Positions 11,031-22,395 of a stretch of 64,000 nt of DNA are shown piece by piece. The position numbers were made by a program, and so were the translations under genes. Source of the DNA: Mya arenaria. Lineage: Eukaryota; Mollusca; Bivalvia; Myida; Myidae. The notes under the pieces are model-generated. The model saw only the letters and a program-made list of their open reading frames with translations, was not told the DNA's origin and searched no databases. Positions within the stretch are counted from its first letter, which is position 1. The number at the start of each line of letters is the position of its first letter. The stretch is taken from NCBI RefSeq assembly GCF_026914265.1, contig NC_069125.1, forward strand, positions 69,270,046 through 69,334,045. Direction: 5' to 3'.

Positions 11031-11315
11031 CCGTAATCGAGTATGTTTTGCGCTTGAAGTAATATAAAAAGTTAACGCTTTGGAATGAATACAAAGGTTG
11101 CTATGATTATCATTCATTGTTATGCTAGTTATGCTAGTTATGCATACTTCTTGCGGAAACAAAACTCTACGCGAACTACCTTAACCTTACTGAAACCTAT
11201 AAACAAACGGCTAGGTGCTGTTAATATTACCATAGAACTATAGGTATCTATCAAGTGTGTCCGGTTATGAGAGAGGTTTTCTTTCCTACTGGACGTGTGT
11301 TTCCGGTCAATTGAC
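11031..11315. other. no gene seen; left flank of the 3.9-kb element
   Basis: Short 9-base triplication TTATGCTAG at about 11120-11145. From 11286 to 11318 the sequence (CTACTGGACGTGTG, TTCCGGTCA, TTGACCAG) pairs in inverted orientation with 15675-15708. Confidence 0.4.
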
Positions 11316-11486
11316 CAGGGGTGCGTTTCAGAGACGATCGTTAAGGCGATCGTTAGCTGATTTTGGTAGTACGACCAAAATTACCGATCCGCACCGTTTC
11401 AGAGACGCAACGTGCACCTGCTTTATCGTTAATTTTGCTCGTAATCCTACGACCGGTAAGAGGCACTCGTTAACTTAACGATCAAG

Positions 11487-13009
11487 ATGGCGAATGAAGA
11501 TTTTCTCCATATCAAAGTATATTTTTACTTTTTATTAACATTTGAGAGTTTAATATTGCGTGTAGCATGTTCGCTGGTGTGGAATATTCAAACTATGTCT
11601 AAAAATAGCTGAAACAGTACGAAAATGTTCTATTTCCGCCGTTCTGTCAAAAAAGGATTTTAACTGCAGAAGATGTAAGCTTTTTGTTATACTTAGTTAA
11701 TGTGCTGATATTGTGTATATCTAAAACATGGAATATGATGTTGAATTTGATTTGGTTTTATTGCTGTTTAATATGTCCTCTAAAACATTTTCTTGAATTT
11801 CTTCTATTTCGGATGGTTTTTAATTCGGATAAATAAATGCCTGTACATATTTTGGTGTAATATAACCGGTCTCTGTGGCATGTAGTCAGTGAATTATTAA
11901 ACAGTGTTACCATTTTATCATGTCATGATATAACATAATTATTTTTACACATCTAAAACTGATGCTAAATATGTAAATGTAGATACAGTACAGTAATGTA
12001 AACAACACTGTCACAACAAATAAGTTGATTATTGGCTACTTTAATACCATGGACTTTATCAGGTGACAATGTAATCATTTTAGTTCACCTTTACTTGTAA
12101 TTAAAACTTGTTTTAGTAAGGTATCATATGGTTTATGTAGAACTTTGTAGTATGTCATTATGAACATCTGTGAGTTTTCAAATTCTTGTCTTTTTCAGTC
12201 ATGCCATTTGATGCCAAGTGTACAATATAAACTGAAATGAAAAATGACAACAGAAGTGTCATGGTCTTGGTGGAAAATGCTAAGCTCTTCATTGACCTCA
12301 GTTTAATAATGGTATGGAAAAGGGAATTAAATTCTAATGTTGGTTTTATGAATAATATTGGAGGTATATTCAACATATGAACACATTGTCATAAGGACTA
12401 AACTGTAAATGTAGAAACCAAACTGCAAAACCATATTATGTACCTGCAGTTAATGCACAGGCTATGTACAGATGATTAATGATATTCTATGTTTTAGTTT
12501 TTTTTGCTTGTTAAATATTGTTTTAGTTAATTATTTCAGGCTGGTGATAGAAAACTATCAGGAATGCTTCAAGCTGGCAATGGAGGGAAATGTAAAAGTA
12601 GGTAGGAAATGATAAAATGCAATATGATATAAACCAATTTTATGAATAATACAATAAGATGAATTTTATATTGATATAATGTTGGGCATCTTACTTTGAG
12701 CAGTTAACTGGTATAACATAATTGTTATTTAACTTATATGAACAATAAACAAGAAATAAAATGCCACCAGAATGGTGTTTTTCATGTTTTCTTAAATACC
12801 CTACTTATTTTTTTTTAAAAAGACAATAATGTTCATAAAATATCCAACTATTTCAGTTGAAATATGGGAATGTAAGTTATGTGTTTCTTGTAGTTTAACC
12901 ATTAAAAGGCGTTTTCATAAATGTATTATATTGTGCTGTATTAAACAATATTTTATAACTTTTTGTCTCTTTCAGGACACTGAAAAATCACAAGGTTTTA
13001 AACATTTAG
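11487..13009 (+). CDS. weak three-exon reading frame inside the 3.9-kb element
   Basis: Candidate exons are 11487-11516 (ATGGCGAATGAAG..., donor GTATAT), 12540-12601 (acceptor TTATTTCAG, donor GTAGGA) and 12976-13009 (acceptor GTCTCTTTCAG, stop TAG). The phases are compatible and give a 41-residue product starting MANEDFLHIK. The acceptors are good, the donors are mediocre and the product matches no domain I know. It could be a small TE-borne gene, a non-coding spliced transcript or chance. An AATAAA lies at 13851. Confidence 0.15.
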
Positions 13010-13850
13010 AATATGCTCACAGTCAGTCTTCAAGATACTCACCTTAAAGGTTCCAGTGTGTTTTAGGAGACTTTGTCAGAACAGTACTTTATACCTATAT
13101 TCACTGGAGATACCAGACACAGCAGATAACTACAGATATATTGACACAGAACCTGAAATTAATTGCATATCCCAACACAATATAAAACTTTAAACTGTTA
13201 AATAGGCAGTGAGGCATTTGTGTGTAACCTTCATTATTTGAAATGAAATTTCTTATTTATTTTTTAAGTTTGACTTGGCATTTAAAAGCTATTGGCATTA
13301 GATTTTCCAAATATATATATATATATATTTTATACAGTTTCAACTGTGATGTATATCCAGTTGTACATGTTTCCTCTAAGGATTAAAACACTTCTGAATT
13401 ATATAGGAAAATCTAAATAATTCATTTATTCAAACTTATGATAATATATAAAACGCACACTACCATGGTTGATCATGTAAACATTCATACTATCTTTTTA
13501 TAGAAATTAAGTGCATCTTTTGATATTTCTGAATACATTTATTTTTACTTTGACTGGCTCGTGTATAAACACAGAATGCTACATAAAGTGTATACTCCAG
13601 TGTATATCATGACATGATTGAAATAGATAATAGATAATATTTGCATGAAACTCTGAACACTTAACCACTATGGCAATCTGCACCAGTTAAGATACTTTTT
13701 GTTGAATAATGTGTTTTGATGAGACGAGCTTGTAAAATAGCTGTATTTCTTTTAGTAATTTTGTGTATTTGAAGCATGTCTGCAAATGTAGATTTTATCA
13801 TGTATTTTGAATGGATTTGAAATGCTGTTTATTAAACTGTTAACTGACAC

Positions 13851-13856
13851 AATAAA
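13851..13856 (+). promoter_or_regulatory. candidate poly(A) signal
   Basis: AATAAA in the context ACACAATAAAGATGG. It could end a transcript started near 11.48 kb. Between 13.05 and 13.85 kb nothing but AT-rich sequence and a short TA run (13312-13330) was seen. Confidence 0.25.
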
Positions 13857-14017
13857 GATGGATTTATGAATTGTCTTCATACAAAAAATCCAACCGGTCA
13901 AAGTTGTATTTTCAAACTATTTCCCAATACAATAACCCTCAGTCACAGTTTTGGTGCATAAACGTATGAACTTTACTCGTTATCCGAACTAAGGCCGGTT
14001 GTTGACGATTGGAATCA

Positions 14018-14018
14018 G

Positions 14019-14055
<37 letters not shown>
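14018..14055. repeat. (CAT)n microsatellite
   Basis: About 12 CAT/ATC triplets. They start a 600-base stretch dominated by CAT/CGT triplets that reads as His/Ser-rich frames (13999-14647) without coding support. Confidence 0.9.
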
Positions 14056-14058
<3 letters not shown>

Positions 14059-14265
14059 CCGCACCCACCACAACAACCACCACCACCAACTTCACCACTT
14101 TCGTCATCATCAAATATCAGCAACATCTACATATCATCATCTCGTCATGATCATTGTCGTCATCGTCATATCATAATTAGTATCATTGCCGTGGTGCATC
14201 ATCATTATTATCATCATCATCATCATCTTAGTCGTCGCATTATCATTATAATACTCATAATATTC

Positions 14266-14580
14266 GTCGTCGTCGTCGCCGCATTATCACTATCGTTGTC
14301 ATTGCATCATTATGATAGTGTCGTCGCCGCATTATCACTATCGTCGTCATTGCATCATCATAATACTGTCGTCGTCGCATTATCACTATCGTCGTCATTG
14401 CATCATCATGATAGTGTCGTCACCGTATTATTATTATTATAATACTCATAATATTAGTCTTGTCGTCGCCGCATTATCACTATCTTCGTCATTGCATCAT
14501 CATGATAGTGTCGTCGTCTCATTATCACTATCGTCGTCATTGCATCATCATGATAGTGTCGTTGTCGCATTATTATTATT
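14266..14580. repeat. 48-bp minisatellite, about six copies
   Basis: Units start GTCGTCGCCGCATTATCACT and end ATCATGATAGT, with a 48-base period. One unit is replaced by an ATT-rich stretch at about 14418-14460. The array probably grew out of the neighbouring CAT/CGT triplet repeats. Confidence 0.85.
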
Positions 14581-14951
14581 AAATTATCATTGCCGTTGTC
14601 GTCGCATCATCGTGACTATCATCATCAGCACCATTCTGCACGTTTGAATTTACTTTACAGAACATTCATAATACGCATACTATAATATTTCACTTATCAA
14701 AGACGAATTTAAATTAAAATCACCAGCCTGAATAAACAACGTATTTTGTTGTTGTCCAATTTTCATTATAATTACACAAATTTTAAAATGAGCGTCGGAA
14801 CCCGCCACTGCTTCCATCACAAAAAAACCTGGATGATGATGTACTTAAGATACAAATGTAACATAAATAGCAGAATAGAGACCACGAGTTTGTATCATTT
14901 GTGTCAATCATTATAAAAAGGAGAGTTACATTAATTGATTCCCTTCAAGAG

Positions 14952-14961
14952 ATTATCATCA

Positions 14962-15025
<64 letters not shown>

Positions 15026-15031
15026 CATTAA
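14952..15031. repeat. (ATT)n microsatellite
   Basis: About 26 ATT/ATC triplets close to the right end of the 3.9-kb element. Confidence 0.95.
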
Positions 15032-15641
15032 TAAAAAAGACAGGTGCGCTCATCAGGTTAATATGACGTTACGTCATTTCACTTCAGACTGGGTCACTCG
15101 CTTTAACGCTGTGCTTTATCGTTATTTTTTACGTACGACCGGAGAGTTCACGAGACGTTTCTGAAACGCCTTTTATGATTATCGTTAAGTTGGTCGTTAT
15201 TATGATCGTAAATTTACGATAATGGCAGATCGTGAAATCTATCTGAAACGCACCCCTGGACTGGAAAATAAGTATATATCATGTGTTTCCGGTACGGATA
15301 GAAAAATCCGACCCGAGGGCACGCGCGTTAGGCGGCAACGAGGCATTTTTCTTGCATATCTTAATTTATCAATTTGTGGAAAAAATGACGTAGAAAATGA
15401 ACTTTTGTACAATTACACCAAAAAGCGCGTGCTACGTTGTTTACTGACGTCATAGAGCGTAGTAATTTTAAATAACTAAAAATCGCGTTTTTTACAATTA
15501 TTTATTTTCAATTTTAATTAAAAGTCTTGCAAACATATATATTTGATTGCGCTTTATTGAATCGGCATAATATACTTTTCATAAACCATACAATAAAAAA
15601 AAAAAGAAGTGGCGCGTTGTTGCGCGTGACTCATCTTACAT

Positions 15642-15652
15642 GGGGGGGGGGG
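15642..15652. repeat. 11-base G run between inverted CTTACA/TGTAAG
   Basis: Eleven G residues sit between CTTACAT and TGTAAG, so the run is the loop of a small palindrome. Such runs are prone to length change and assembly error. Confidence 0.8.
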
Positions 15653-16232
15653 TGTAAGACGGGTTTTTCCAGCACTGGTCACATGACCGGAAAGACACGT
15701 CCGGTATGCAAGTAAACGCTTCTCACACCTTAGATGAGTAGATCCAATAATTTAACCATGCAAGAAATTCTTATCTTGCCCACGGGCGAAGATAAAACGC
15801 CCGTATGGAACTCCTTTTTCATAGTCACCACATTGTAATTACCTCCCTTGATAAAGACTTACGCCTATAGCATCATGGAAACCTTGTCTTGTGGCAATAT
15901 TTAGAACGCAAATTAATTATTTCTCGCTTCAAATGTCACCATAAATCAGTTTTCACGCACCTTTCAAGAAATAATGCTTCACTTTCTTTAGAACTATTTA
16001 AAGACAGATTTGCCTATTAACATAAATCTGAATCACTGCGCGCATATGCATGACAATCACGAATTATCGCATATCCATACGCAATTATTTCCACTAAACA
16101 CAAAAGAGTTCCAGCAAAAATACATTTTTACTTAATATTGTTTAACTGAGGTGGGAGAAAAAGTATCTACCATAGCCGCTCGTGTAAGATAGGTTCATCC
16201 CGGCCCTCGCGCAGGGTGTTACGATCTTACAC
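15653..16232. mobile_element. possible small element with GTGTAAGA ends and an internal hairpin
   Basis: GTGTAAGAC begins at 15653 and its inverse ATCTTACAC ends at 16232, giving 8-base inverted ends. A second GTGTAAGATAGG at 16182 makes a smaller inverted pair with the same right end. A hairpin TTATCTTGCCC / GGGCGAAGATAA lies at 15771-15795. No target duplication was found, so the limits are uncertain. Confidence 0.25.
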
Positions 16233-16544
16233 TCTCGCCCATGGAGTTGTCTTGAAACGAGCCAATTTTTCAAAAATCCATGGAAACCAGTTACATAAGA
16301 CTGCTGACAAAAAATAAGATCGCAGAATTTTCTATTGAAAATAAAACAATTGATGTTTTATGCATTTTAGTAACGGTTTAAGCCATAAAACATGAATTTC
16401 CGAAAGGAGAAATAATAATCTGCGATCTGATTTTTTGTCAGTAATCTTTTATCATTGGTTTGCAGATATTTACGCAAAAATTTGCTCTTTCCAAGACAAA
16501 AAATAAAAAAGTTGTAAAAATGGTATATCTGTGAGAGTGTAGCT

Positions 16545-16939
16545 TTAAGGAGTTCTTATCAGTTTTGTTGTGTTCCGGCATAGATACTATACATAACAGT
16601 TATGTTTGCATGCGTGAGAATGTTCTTACGGGGTGTGTAAGCACCGAAATGTACTTGCTATGCAATCAGATCTCAAAATATGCACAAGTCCGATTCGGGA
16701 GAAAAGCTCCTGACACCACAGTTTGCAAAATATTGAAACGTAATAGTAACCAGCCTGCAGTAGAAGTGTTCTTACACGGTACAACATTCTCCGATTTTCG
16801 AAATATGTTTGTTAAATGAAATTATCAAATAAAATATAAATCATACTCACGTTTGTTCATGTAAACATAGGGCACAGCTCCACCACGGAAGTGTCGACAG
16901 CTCTTTTTCTTTGCACCACCTTAAAGTGGTGGAGCTGGC
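16545..16939 (+). repeat. right arm of the long inverted repeat (partner 10582-10950)
   Basis: Reverse-complement partner of the left arm. It is about 395 bases long because of 30 extra bases near 16640, which add 10 codons in frame to the shared peptide (84-codon frame at 16565-16819). It ends with GGTGGAGCTGGC at 16939. The two arms face each other across 5.6 kb. No target duplication was found outside them, so they may be the ends of one large element or two separate insertions of one family. Confidence 0.85.
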
Positions 16940-17965
16940 GTTTAGAGGCCGTGGTATAGTGATGAGACTAAATATGTAGCAAGCTCACTTACGGATCCAC
17001 CTCTTTCCCTTTAATCTTATATTAGATGTGGGATTAACTCGCAGGTTTAGTAACTAAAATAAATTATTTTATATAATATTAAAAAACGATTTCCGTTCAA
17101 GAACTTTTGTAACAAGTGACCTTTTAGGGAAGGTACTCGAGTTCACTGTTACTTAAGTAGAACAATAGAACAATGGTTAAACCTTAGTTAGGAATTACGT
17201 CAGATGATGAAACTTGACATGTATCAAGCTTGTTTGAAGACGTAACTTGTGATAACATTTGTGGTTTGAAAAACTCTTGTTGAGATCTGGTTTCATCGGA
17301 TTTCGGCATATCTAGTTTTGTATACTATAACATATCTGAATGATCACTTTCTTTAGTCAGAACAAAGTGATCGATGCATTGAATGTAATAAAATCTTGCT
17401 ATTTATTTCCCCCACTTATCAAAAAGGACTTTCAATCGATTTTTCAAAAATATTTATTCGCTCTCTATAATAAACGAGACCCAGTATGACAAATTTCAGA
17501 ATTATTCGTGATGTGTTTGTCCCCGAAACCTACAATATGTTACTAATAGGACAATATATAAATAAATACACATATAGGCTACCGTTATACTTGAATTACA
17601 ACGACCGTTTTAAAAAGAAAGAGAACTTGATAACATACTTATTGCATGTGTACACAGGGCATGTATTTTCATCATAGTATAATTTGAGAACGGAAAAACA
17701 TATGCAATATATAATGTTGTTATTGTTCAATGAGTGTTATGTTTAAAAACTTAAAATGCAACTGTAATGTTTAAATTCAAAATGTTTCTTTTACTCGAAT
17801 GACGGAAATTTCGTTGTAAGAGTTTGGGAAATATAGAACTTGCATATCAGCGATAACGAACTGGTGGTTTGACATAGATCCGAATGATGTATGGAGCCCA
17901 TGTTGTGAACTCTTCCGCAGAGAAAGACTCATGGAAAGGACAGCAAAATGTCATTGCAATCAATA
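16940..17965. other. no gene seen; 3' flank of the RASL10-like gene
   Basis: AT-rich. No canonical minus-strand poly(A) hexamer was noticed close to the RASL10-like stop codon, so the 3' end of that transcript is not located. Short frames here lack support. Confidence 0.4.
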
Positions 17966-18619
17966 TCACAAAATCACACATCTATTGTTTCTTAGAGCGT
18001 CTTGAACTCGTAATGATGTAGGTTTATGTCCGTAGTCAATGTAATCGATTGTTTTCATAAGTTCCTTGAATAGCAAGATGACGTGCCAATTATATTTGGC
18101 TGAGCATTCAATATATCCACATTTCCAATGTTTCTTAACCAAGCTCGCGACTTCTCGACGCGAAATGCCCCTGTCTTCGGACAAATCATATTTATTGCCC
18201 ACCACAAATAGAGGTATATCGTGCATATCCCTACTTTCAAGAATCTGGTCCCGAAGATTTTTGATATAATGGAAGCTCTCTTCGGCCGTTATGTCATAAA
18301 CAAGTATGTATGCAGATGCATTTCGCAGGCCATAACCGCGATAGTCTGTCCACTCATACAGGGAGTTCACAGGGAAATACGGAATGTATGGACAGTCGAT
18401 GATCTTCAGCTCATAAAGGTGGTCATTGATGATGACAGATGGATAATAGATCTGTTTTTCGTCTGTCGGGTGGTATTCCTCCTCAAATGCATTGGAAACA
18501 AACTGACGGACGATGGATGATTTTCCAACACCAGGAGCCCCTAAAACGACCAAATTCACTCTTTGATAGTCCGAGTCCACTGTTAGGTGACTTGTCGTCA
18601 TTTTCATGTACGCATTCAT
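17966..18619 (-). CDS. RASL10B: Ras-like small GTPase, RASL10 type
   Basis: A 217-residue Ras-superfamily protein. The P-loop is GAPGVGKS at 27-34, followed by IVRQF as in RASL10 proteins. The switch I threonine is in PT at 51-52. The G3 region reads DCP at 75-77 where canonical Ras has DxAGQ, so the catalytic glutamine is missing, as in RASL10A/B. FPVNSLYEW follows at 82-90. G4 is NKYD at 142-145 and G5 is ECSAK at 171-175 within CGYIECSAKYNWH, a hallmark of RASL10. The C terminus is a CAAX box, CVIL, whose final Leu favours geranylgeranylation. The match is closer to RASL10B than RASL10A from FPVN and the C-terminal NNRC region, but invertebrates may have one ancestral gene. Length agrees with the family (about 200). 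The frame is uninterrupted. Start at 18619; Met5 or Met7 are alternatives. Such atypical GTPases are thought to be membrane-bound regulators; the role in this animal is unknown. Confidence 0.93.
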   Translation of the reverse strand: MNAYMKMTTSHLTVDSDYQRVNLVVLGAPGVGKSSIVRQFVSNAFEEEYHPTDEKQIYYPSVIINDHLYELKIIDCPYIPYFPVNSLYEWTDYRGYGLRNASAYILVYDITAEESFHYIKNLRDQILESRDMHDIPLFVVGNKYDLSEDRGISRREVASLVKKHWKCGYIECSAKYNWHVILLFKELMKTIDYIDYGHKPTSLRVQDALRNNRCVIL

Positions 18620-20055
18620 CTTGACACTGCAAGATGAATCAACTGTTCGGTGCTTATATCATATATGGTCGAAATCCTGATGAACTAATTCAGTGCCACT
18701 GCGTGCTCGACACCAATCTGGGATACATTGCACAAATCACAAAGATCTTATTGCATATAAAACGTTTTATTGGATCCGATAGACACTTCTTTCAATTTTC
18801 CCATATAGCATCCCCATGATCTGTATTCCCGTGTATATCGACAGTTTTTATTCGATTTGCAATCATTTTGTCAATATGTCACTCTCCCCTCCATTTTAAT
18901 AAAGTCACTAAGTCGTGCCCACAAGGACCAATATTATCGCTCCGCTATATCCGAAGATCTCTAGTGGCACTTGTGAAAGTATCGAGCAGTTCTACCGGGG
19001 CGCTCCTTTTAATTTTCATATCGAATTCCCATTGGAGTTCCTAGATGGTGCGCACTTATATGAACATCACAAATACATCGGCTGCACACGTTATAATTAT
19101 ATACAACTCGAGAGAACCTATTACGGTTGGAACATAAGAAACACTATCTGGACGCGATGCTATATGAAAACGCCTTTATTCCGCTAATTCACAATTTATT
19201 ACCTTGTGAAATATGGGTCCATTTTGAAAATAACTGTTATTTATATGAATCTCCCTCTTTCATTCTTGTCTACCGATTTGTTTTTATCTCGATAAACAGC
19301 TATAATTCGACAAAAGGGATGACATCAGGGTTAATTAGCTTACATCACAGATAGTATTCGCATATATTTCTGACAGCTTGATTTATCTTTCCAATACAAG
19401 ACCAGCAAGTCCTTCGCTTGCATTTTGCGATATGGAATAAATCACGCTAGTTTGCAATGTTTCCTAGAATAAGTTAGGGCAGAGAAGTACATTAGGAGAT
19501 GCAACGTTCGTCTTAATGTATTTGTGCTCCGTGTCACGGTGATCCAGAAATGCATCTCTTGTAATTCTCATTGGAGAAATTGGTGCAGACTTCCCTGAAA
19601 AGTAGAACATCTATATTGTATCTTTTTTGCGCATATTCAACGTTATATTCATATTTAAAATTATTCTTTGTTCTTCATTTTTCTCTGTACTTATCGCATA
19701 ATTTTGTTACCGTTTACTTCTGAAAATAAACCTTATTAAAACACATATAAAGTTAAAACATCCGCAATGATTTTAATCCTGCCCTGAAATCTGAATACTA
19801 ATATTATTGGTCTTTTTTGTACATCTTAATATATTGTTCAGCTGCCAAAACTTTATATGGAAGCTTCTCACTAAAAACATCTAGTTTCAACTGTTTATAA
19901 ACTCTTGAGAAAGCCATGCAATAATATATATTTATGTATATTCTGTGTTTATCGAGTTATGTGGCTCTTGTAAGTTGTTTGTTTCATGTTTTCGTTGGTT
20001 GTGTCACTGTTAATTAAATAGAGAAAAAATATCAATCACAGGAGCCAACAATTAA
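18620..20055. other. no gene seen; 5' flank of the RASL10-like gene
   Basis: Promoter and any 5' UTR of the RASL10-like gene should start here on the minus strand. A TATATGATATAAG stretch about 45 bases upstream of the ATG is the only core-promoter-like string and is weak. A 90-codon plus-strand frame (18915-19187) has no recognisable domain. Confidence 0.35.
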
Positions 20056-21940
20056 ACAAACACCCTGCTTGATGGCACATGGCTAAGGCCTAACAACATC
20101 CTGTTTGTTGGCACATGGCTAAGGCCTTACAACACCCTGCTTGATGGCACATGGCTAAGGCCTAACAAACTCTGCTTGATGGCACATAGCTAAGGCTTAC
20201 AACACCCTGTTTGATGGCACATGGCTAAGGCGTACAAAAACCTGCTTGATGGCACATGGCTAAGGCCTTACAAAACTCTACTTGATGGCACATGACTAAG
20301 GCGTACAACACCCTGCTTGATGGCATATGGCTAGGACATACAACACCCTGCTTAATGGCACATGTTTAAGGCCTTACAACACTCTGCTTGATGCCACATG
20401 GCTAAGGCCGAACGAACACCCTTTTTGATGACACATGGCTAAGGCATACAACACCCTGCTTGATGACACATGGCTAAGGCATACAACACCCTGCTTAATG
20501 GCACGTGGTTAAGGCCTTACAACACTCTGCTTGATGGCACATGGCTATGGCCTTACAATACCCTGTTTGATGACACATGGCTTAGGCCAAACGAACACCC
20601 TGTTTGATGACACATGGCTAATGCCTTCCAACACCCTGTTTGATTGCACATGGCTTAGGCCAAACGAACACCCTGTTTGATGACACATGGCTAAGGCCTT
20701 ACTACACCCTGTTTGATGACACATGGCTAATGCCTTACAACACCCTGTTTGATGGCATATGGCTTAGGCCTAACGAACACCCTGTTTGATGACATATTGC
20801 TAAGGCCTAACAAGCACCCTGTTTGATGGCACATGGCTTAGGCCTAACGAACACCCTGTTTGATGACACATGGCTAAGGCCTAACGAACACCCTGTTTGA
20901 AGACACATGGCTAATGCCTAACGAACACCCTGTTTGATGGCGCAGGGCTAAGGCCTAACGAACACCCTGTTTGATGGCGCATGGCTAAGGCCTAACGAAC
21001 ACCCTGTTTGAAGACACATGGCTAAGGCCTAATAAACACCCTGTTTGATGGCGCATGGCTAAGGCCTAACAAACACCCTGTTTGAAGACACATGGCTAAG
21101 GCCTAACGAACACCCTGTTTGATGGCGCATGGCTAAGGCCTAACGAACACCCTGTTTGATGACACATGGCTAAGGCCTAATAAACACCCTGTTTGATGGC
21201 GCATGACTAAGGCCTAACGAACACCCTGTTTGAAGACACATGGCTAAGGCCTCACAAACACCCTGTTTGATGGCGCATGGCTAAGGCTTAACGAACACCC
21301 TGTTTGAAAACACGTGGCTAAGGCCTAACGAACACCCTGTTTGAAGACACATGGCTAAGGCCTAACGAACACCCTGTTTGATGGCGCATGGCTAAGGCCT
21401 AACGAACACCCTGTTTGATGGCGCATGGCTAAGGCCTAACGAACACCCTGTTTGAAGACACATGGCTAAGGCCTAACGAACACCCTGTATGAAGACACAT
21501 GGCTAAGGCCTAGCGAACACCCTGTTTGATGGCACATGGCTTAGGCCAAACGCCCACCCTGTTAGATGATTCATGGCTAAAGCTTACACACACCCTGTTG
21601 GATGACACATGGCTTAGGCCAAACGAGCACCCTGTTGGATGACACATGGCTAAGGCCTAACGAGCACCCTGTTTGATGACACATGGCTAAGGCCTAACGA
21701 ACACCCTGTTTGATGGCACATGGCTTAGGCCAAACGAACACCCTGTTAGATGATACATGGCTAAGGCCTACAAACACCCTGTTGGATGACACATGACAAA
21801 GGCTTAACAAGCATCCTGTTTGATGGCACATGGCTAAGGCCTAACAATCCCCTGTTTGCATAAGTTAAACGCCCTACTTGATTGCACATGCCTTAGGCCT
21901 AAGTTAAACGCCCTACTTGATTGCAGATGGCTAAGGCCTA
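20056..21940. repeat. 37-bp minisatellite, about 50 copies
   Basis: Unit landmarks are AACACCCTGTTTGATGGC, GCATGGCTAAGG and CCTAACG, with a 37-base period. Copies at the left end are the most diverged. The middle (20.88-21.5 kb) is the most homogeneous, with alternating TTTGATGGCGCATGG and TTTGAAGACACATGG variants, which suggests spread of a two-unit (74-bp) block. It abuts the 36-bp array. Confidence 0.97.
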
Positions 21941-21944
21941 GCAA

Positions 21945-22395
21945 ATGCAAAAATGCAGCATGACACAACAGGGTCATAGAGGACGCAAATGCAGCACGAC
22001 ACAACGGGGTCATAGAGGACGCAAATGCAGCACGACACAACGGGGTCATAGAGGACGCAAATGCAGCACGACACAACTGGGTCATAGAGGACGCAAATGC
22101 AGCACGACACAACGGGGTCATAGAGGATGCAAATGCAGCACGACACAACGGGGTCATAGAGGATGCAAATGCAGCACGACACAACTGGGTCATAGAGGAC
22201 GCAAATGCAGCACGACACAACGGGGTCATAGAGGATGCAAATGGTGCATAGAGGACGCAAATGCTACACGACAACGAAAATGCAACACGACATACGGGTC
22301 ATAAAGGTCGCGCTTGCAGCACGACATAATGGGGTTATAGAGGACGCAGATACAGCACGAAGAAACGGGGTCATAGGAGAAAAATGCAGCAATTG
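21945..22395. repeat. 36-bp minisatellite, about 12 copies
   Basis: Units read GGGTCATAGAGGACGC then AAATGCAGCACGACACAACG, with a 36-base period; the first eight are nearly identical and the last four are degenerate. Because 36 is a multiple of 3, both strands stay open (146 codons minus, 119 codons plus). These frames have a pure 12-residue period and are judged artefacts. Confidence 0.96.

Larger units (their letters stand above)
11316..15258. mobile_element. 3.94-kb terminal-inverted-repeat element with 3-bp target duplication
   Basis: The left end CAGGGGTGCGTTTCAGA is repeated exactly in inverted orientation at the right end (17 bp). GAC flanks both ends (11313-11315 and 15259-15261). 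Subterminal regions on both sides are rich in ATCGTTA and TACGACC motifs, and GCTTTATCGTTA...ACGACCGG occurs as a direct repeat on both sides (near 11421 and 15114). A 3-bp duplication is usual for PIF/Harbinger and CACTA-type elements, but the termini do not settle the superfamily. No long transposase frame was found. A small spliced gene-like structure and several microsatellites lie inside. Confidence 0.6.

Noticed and set aside
14901..15164. poly-isoleucine protein
   Set aside because: Reads straight through an (ATT)n microsatellite.
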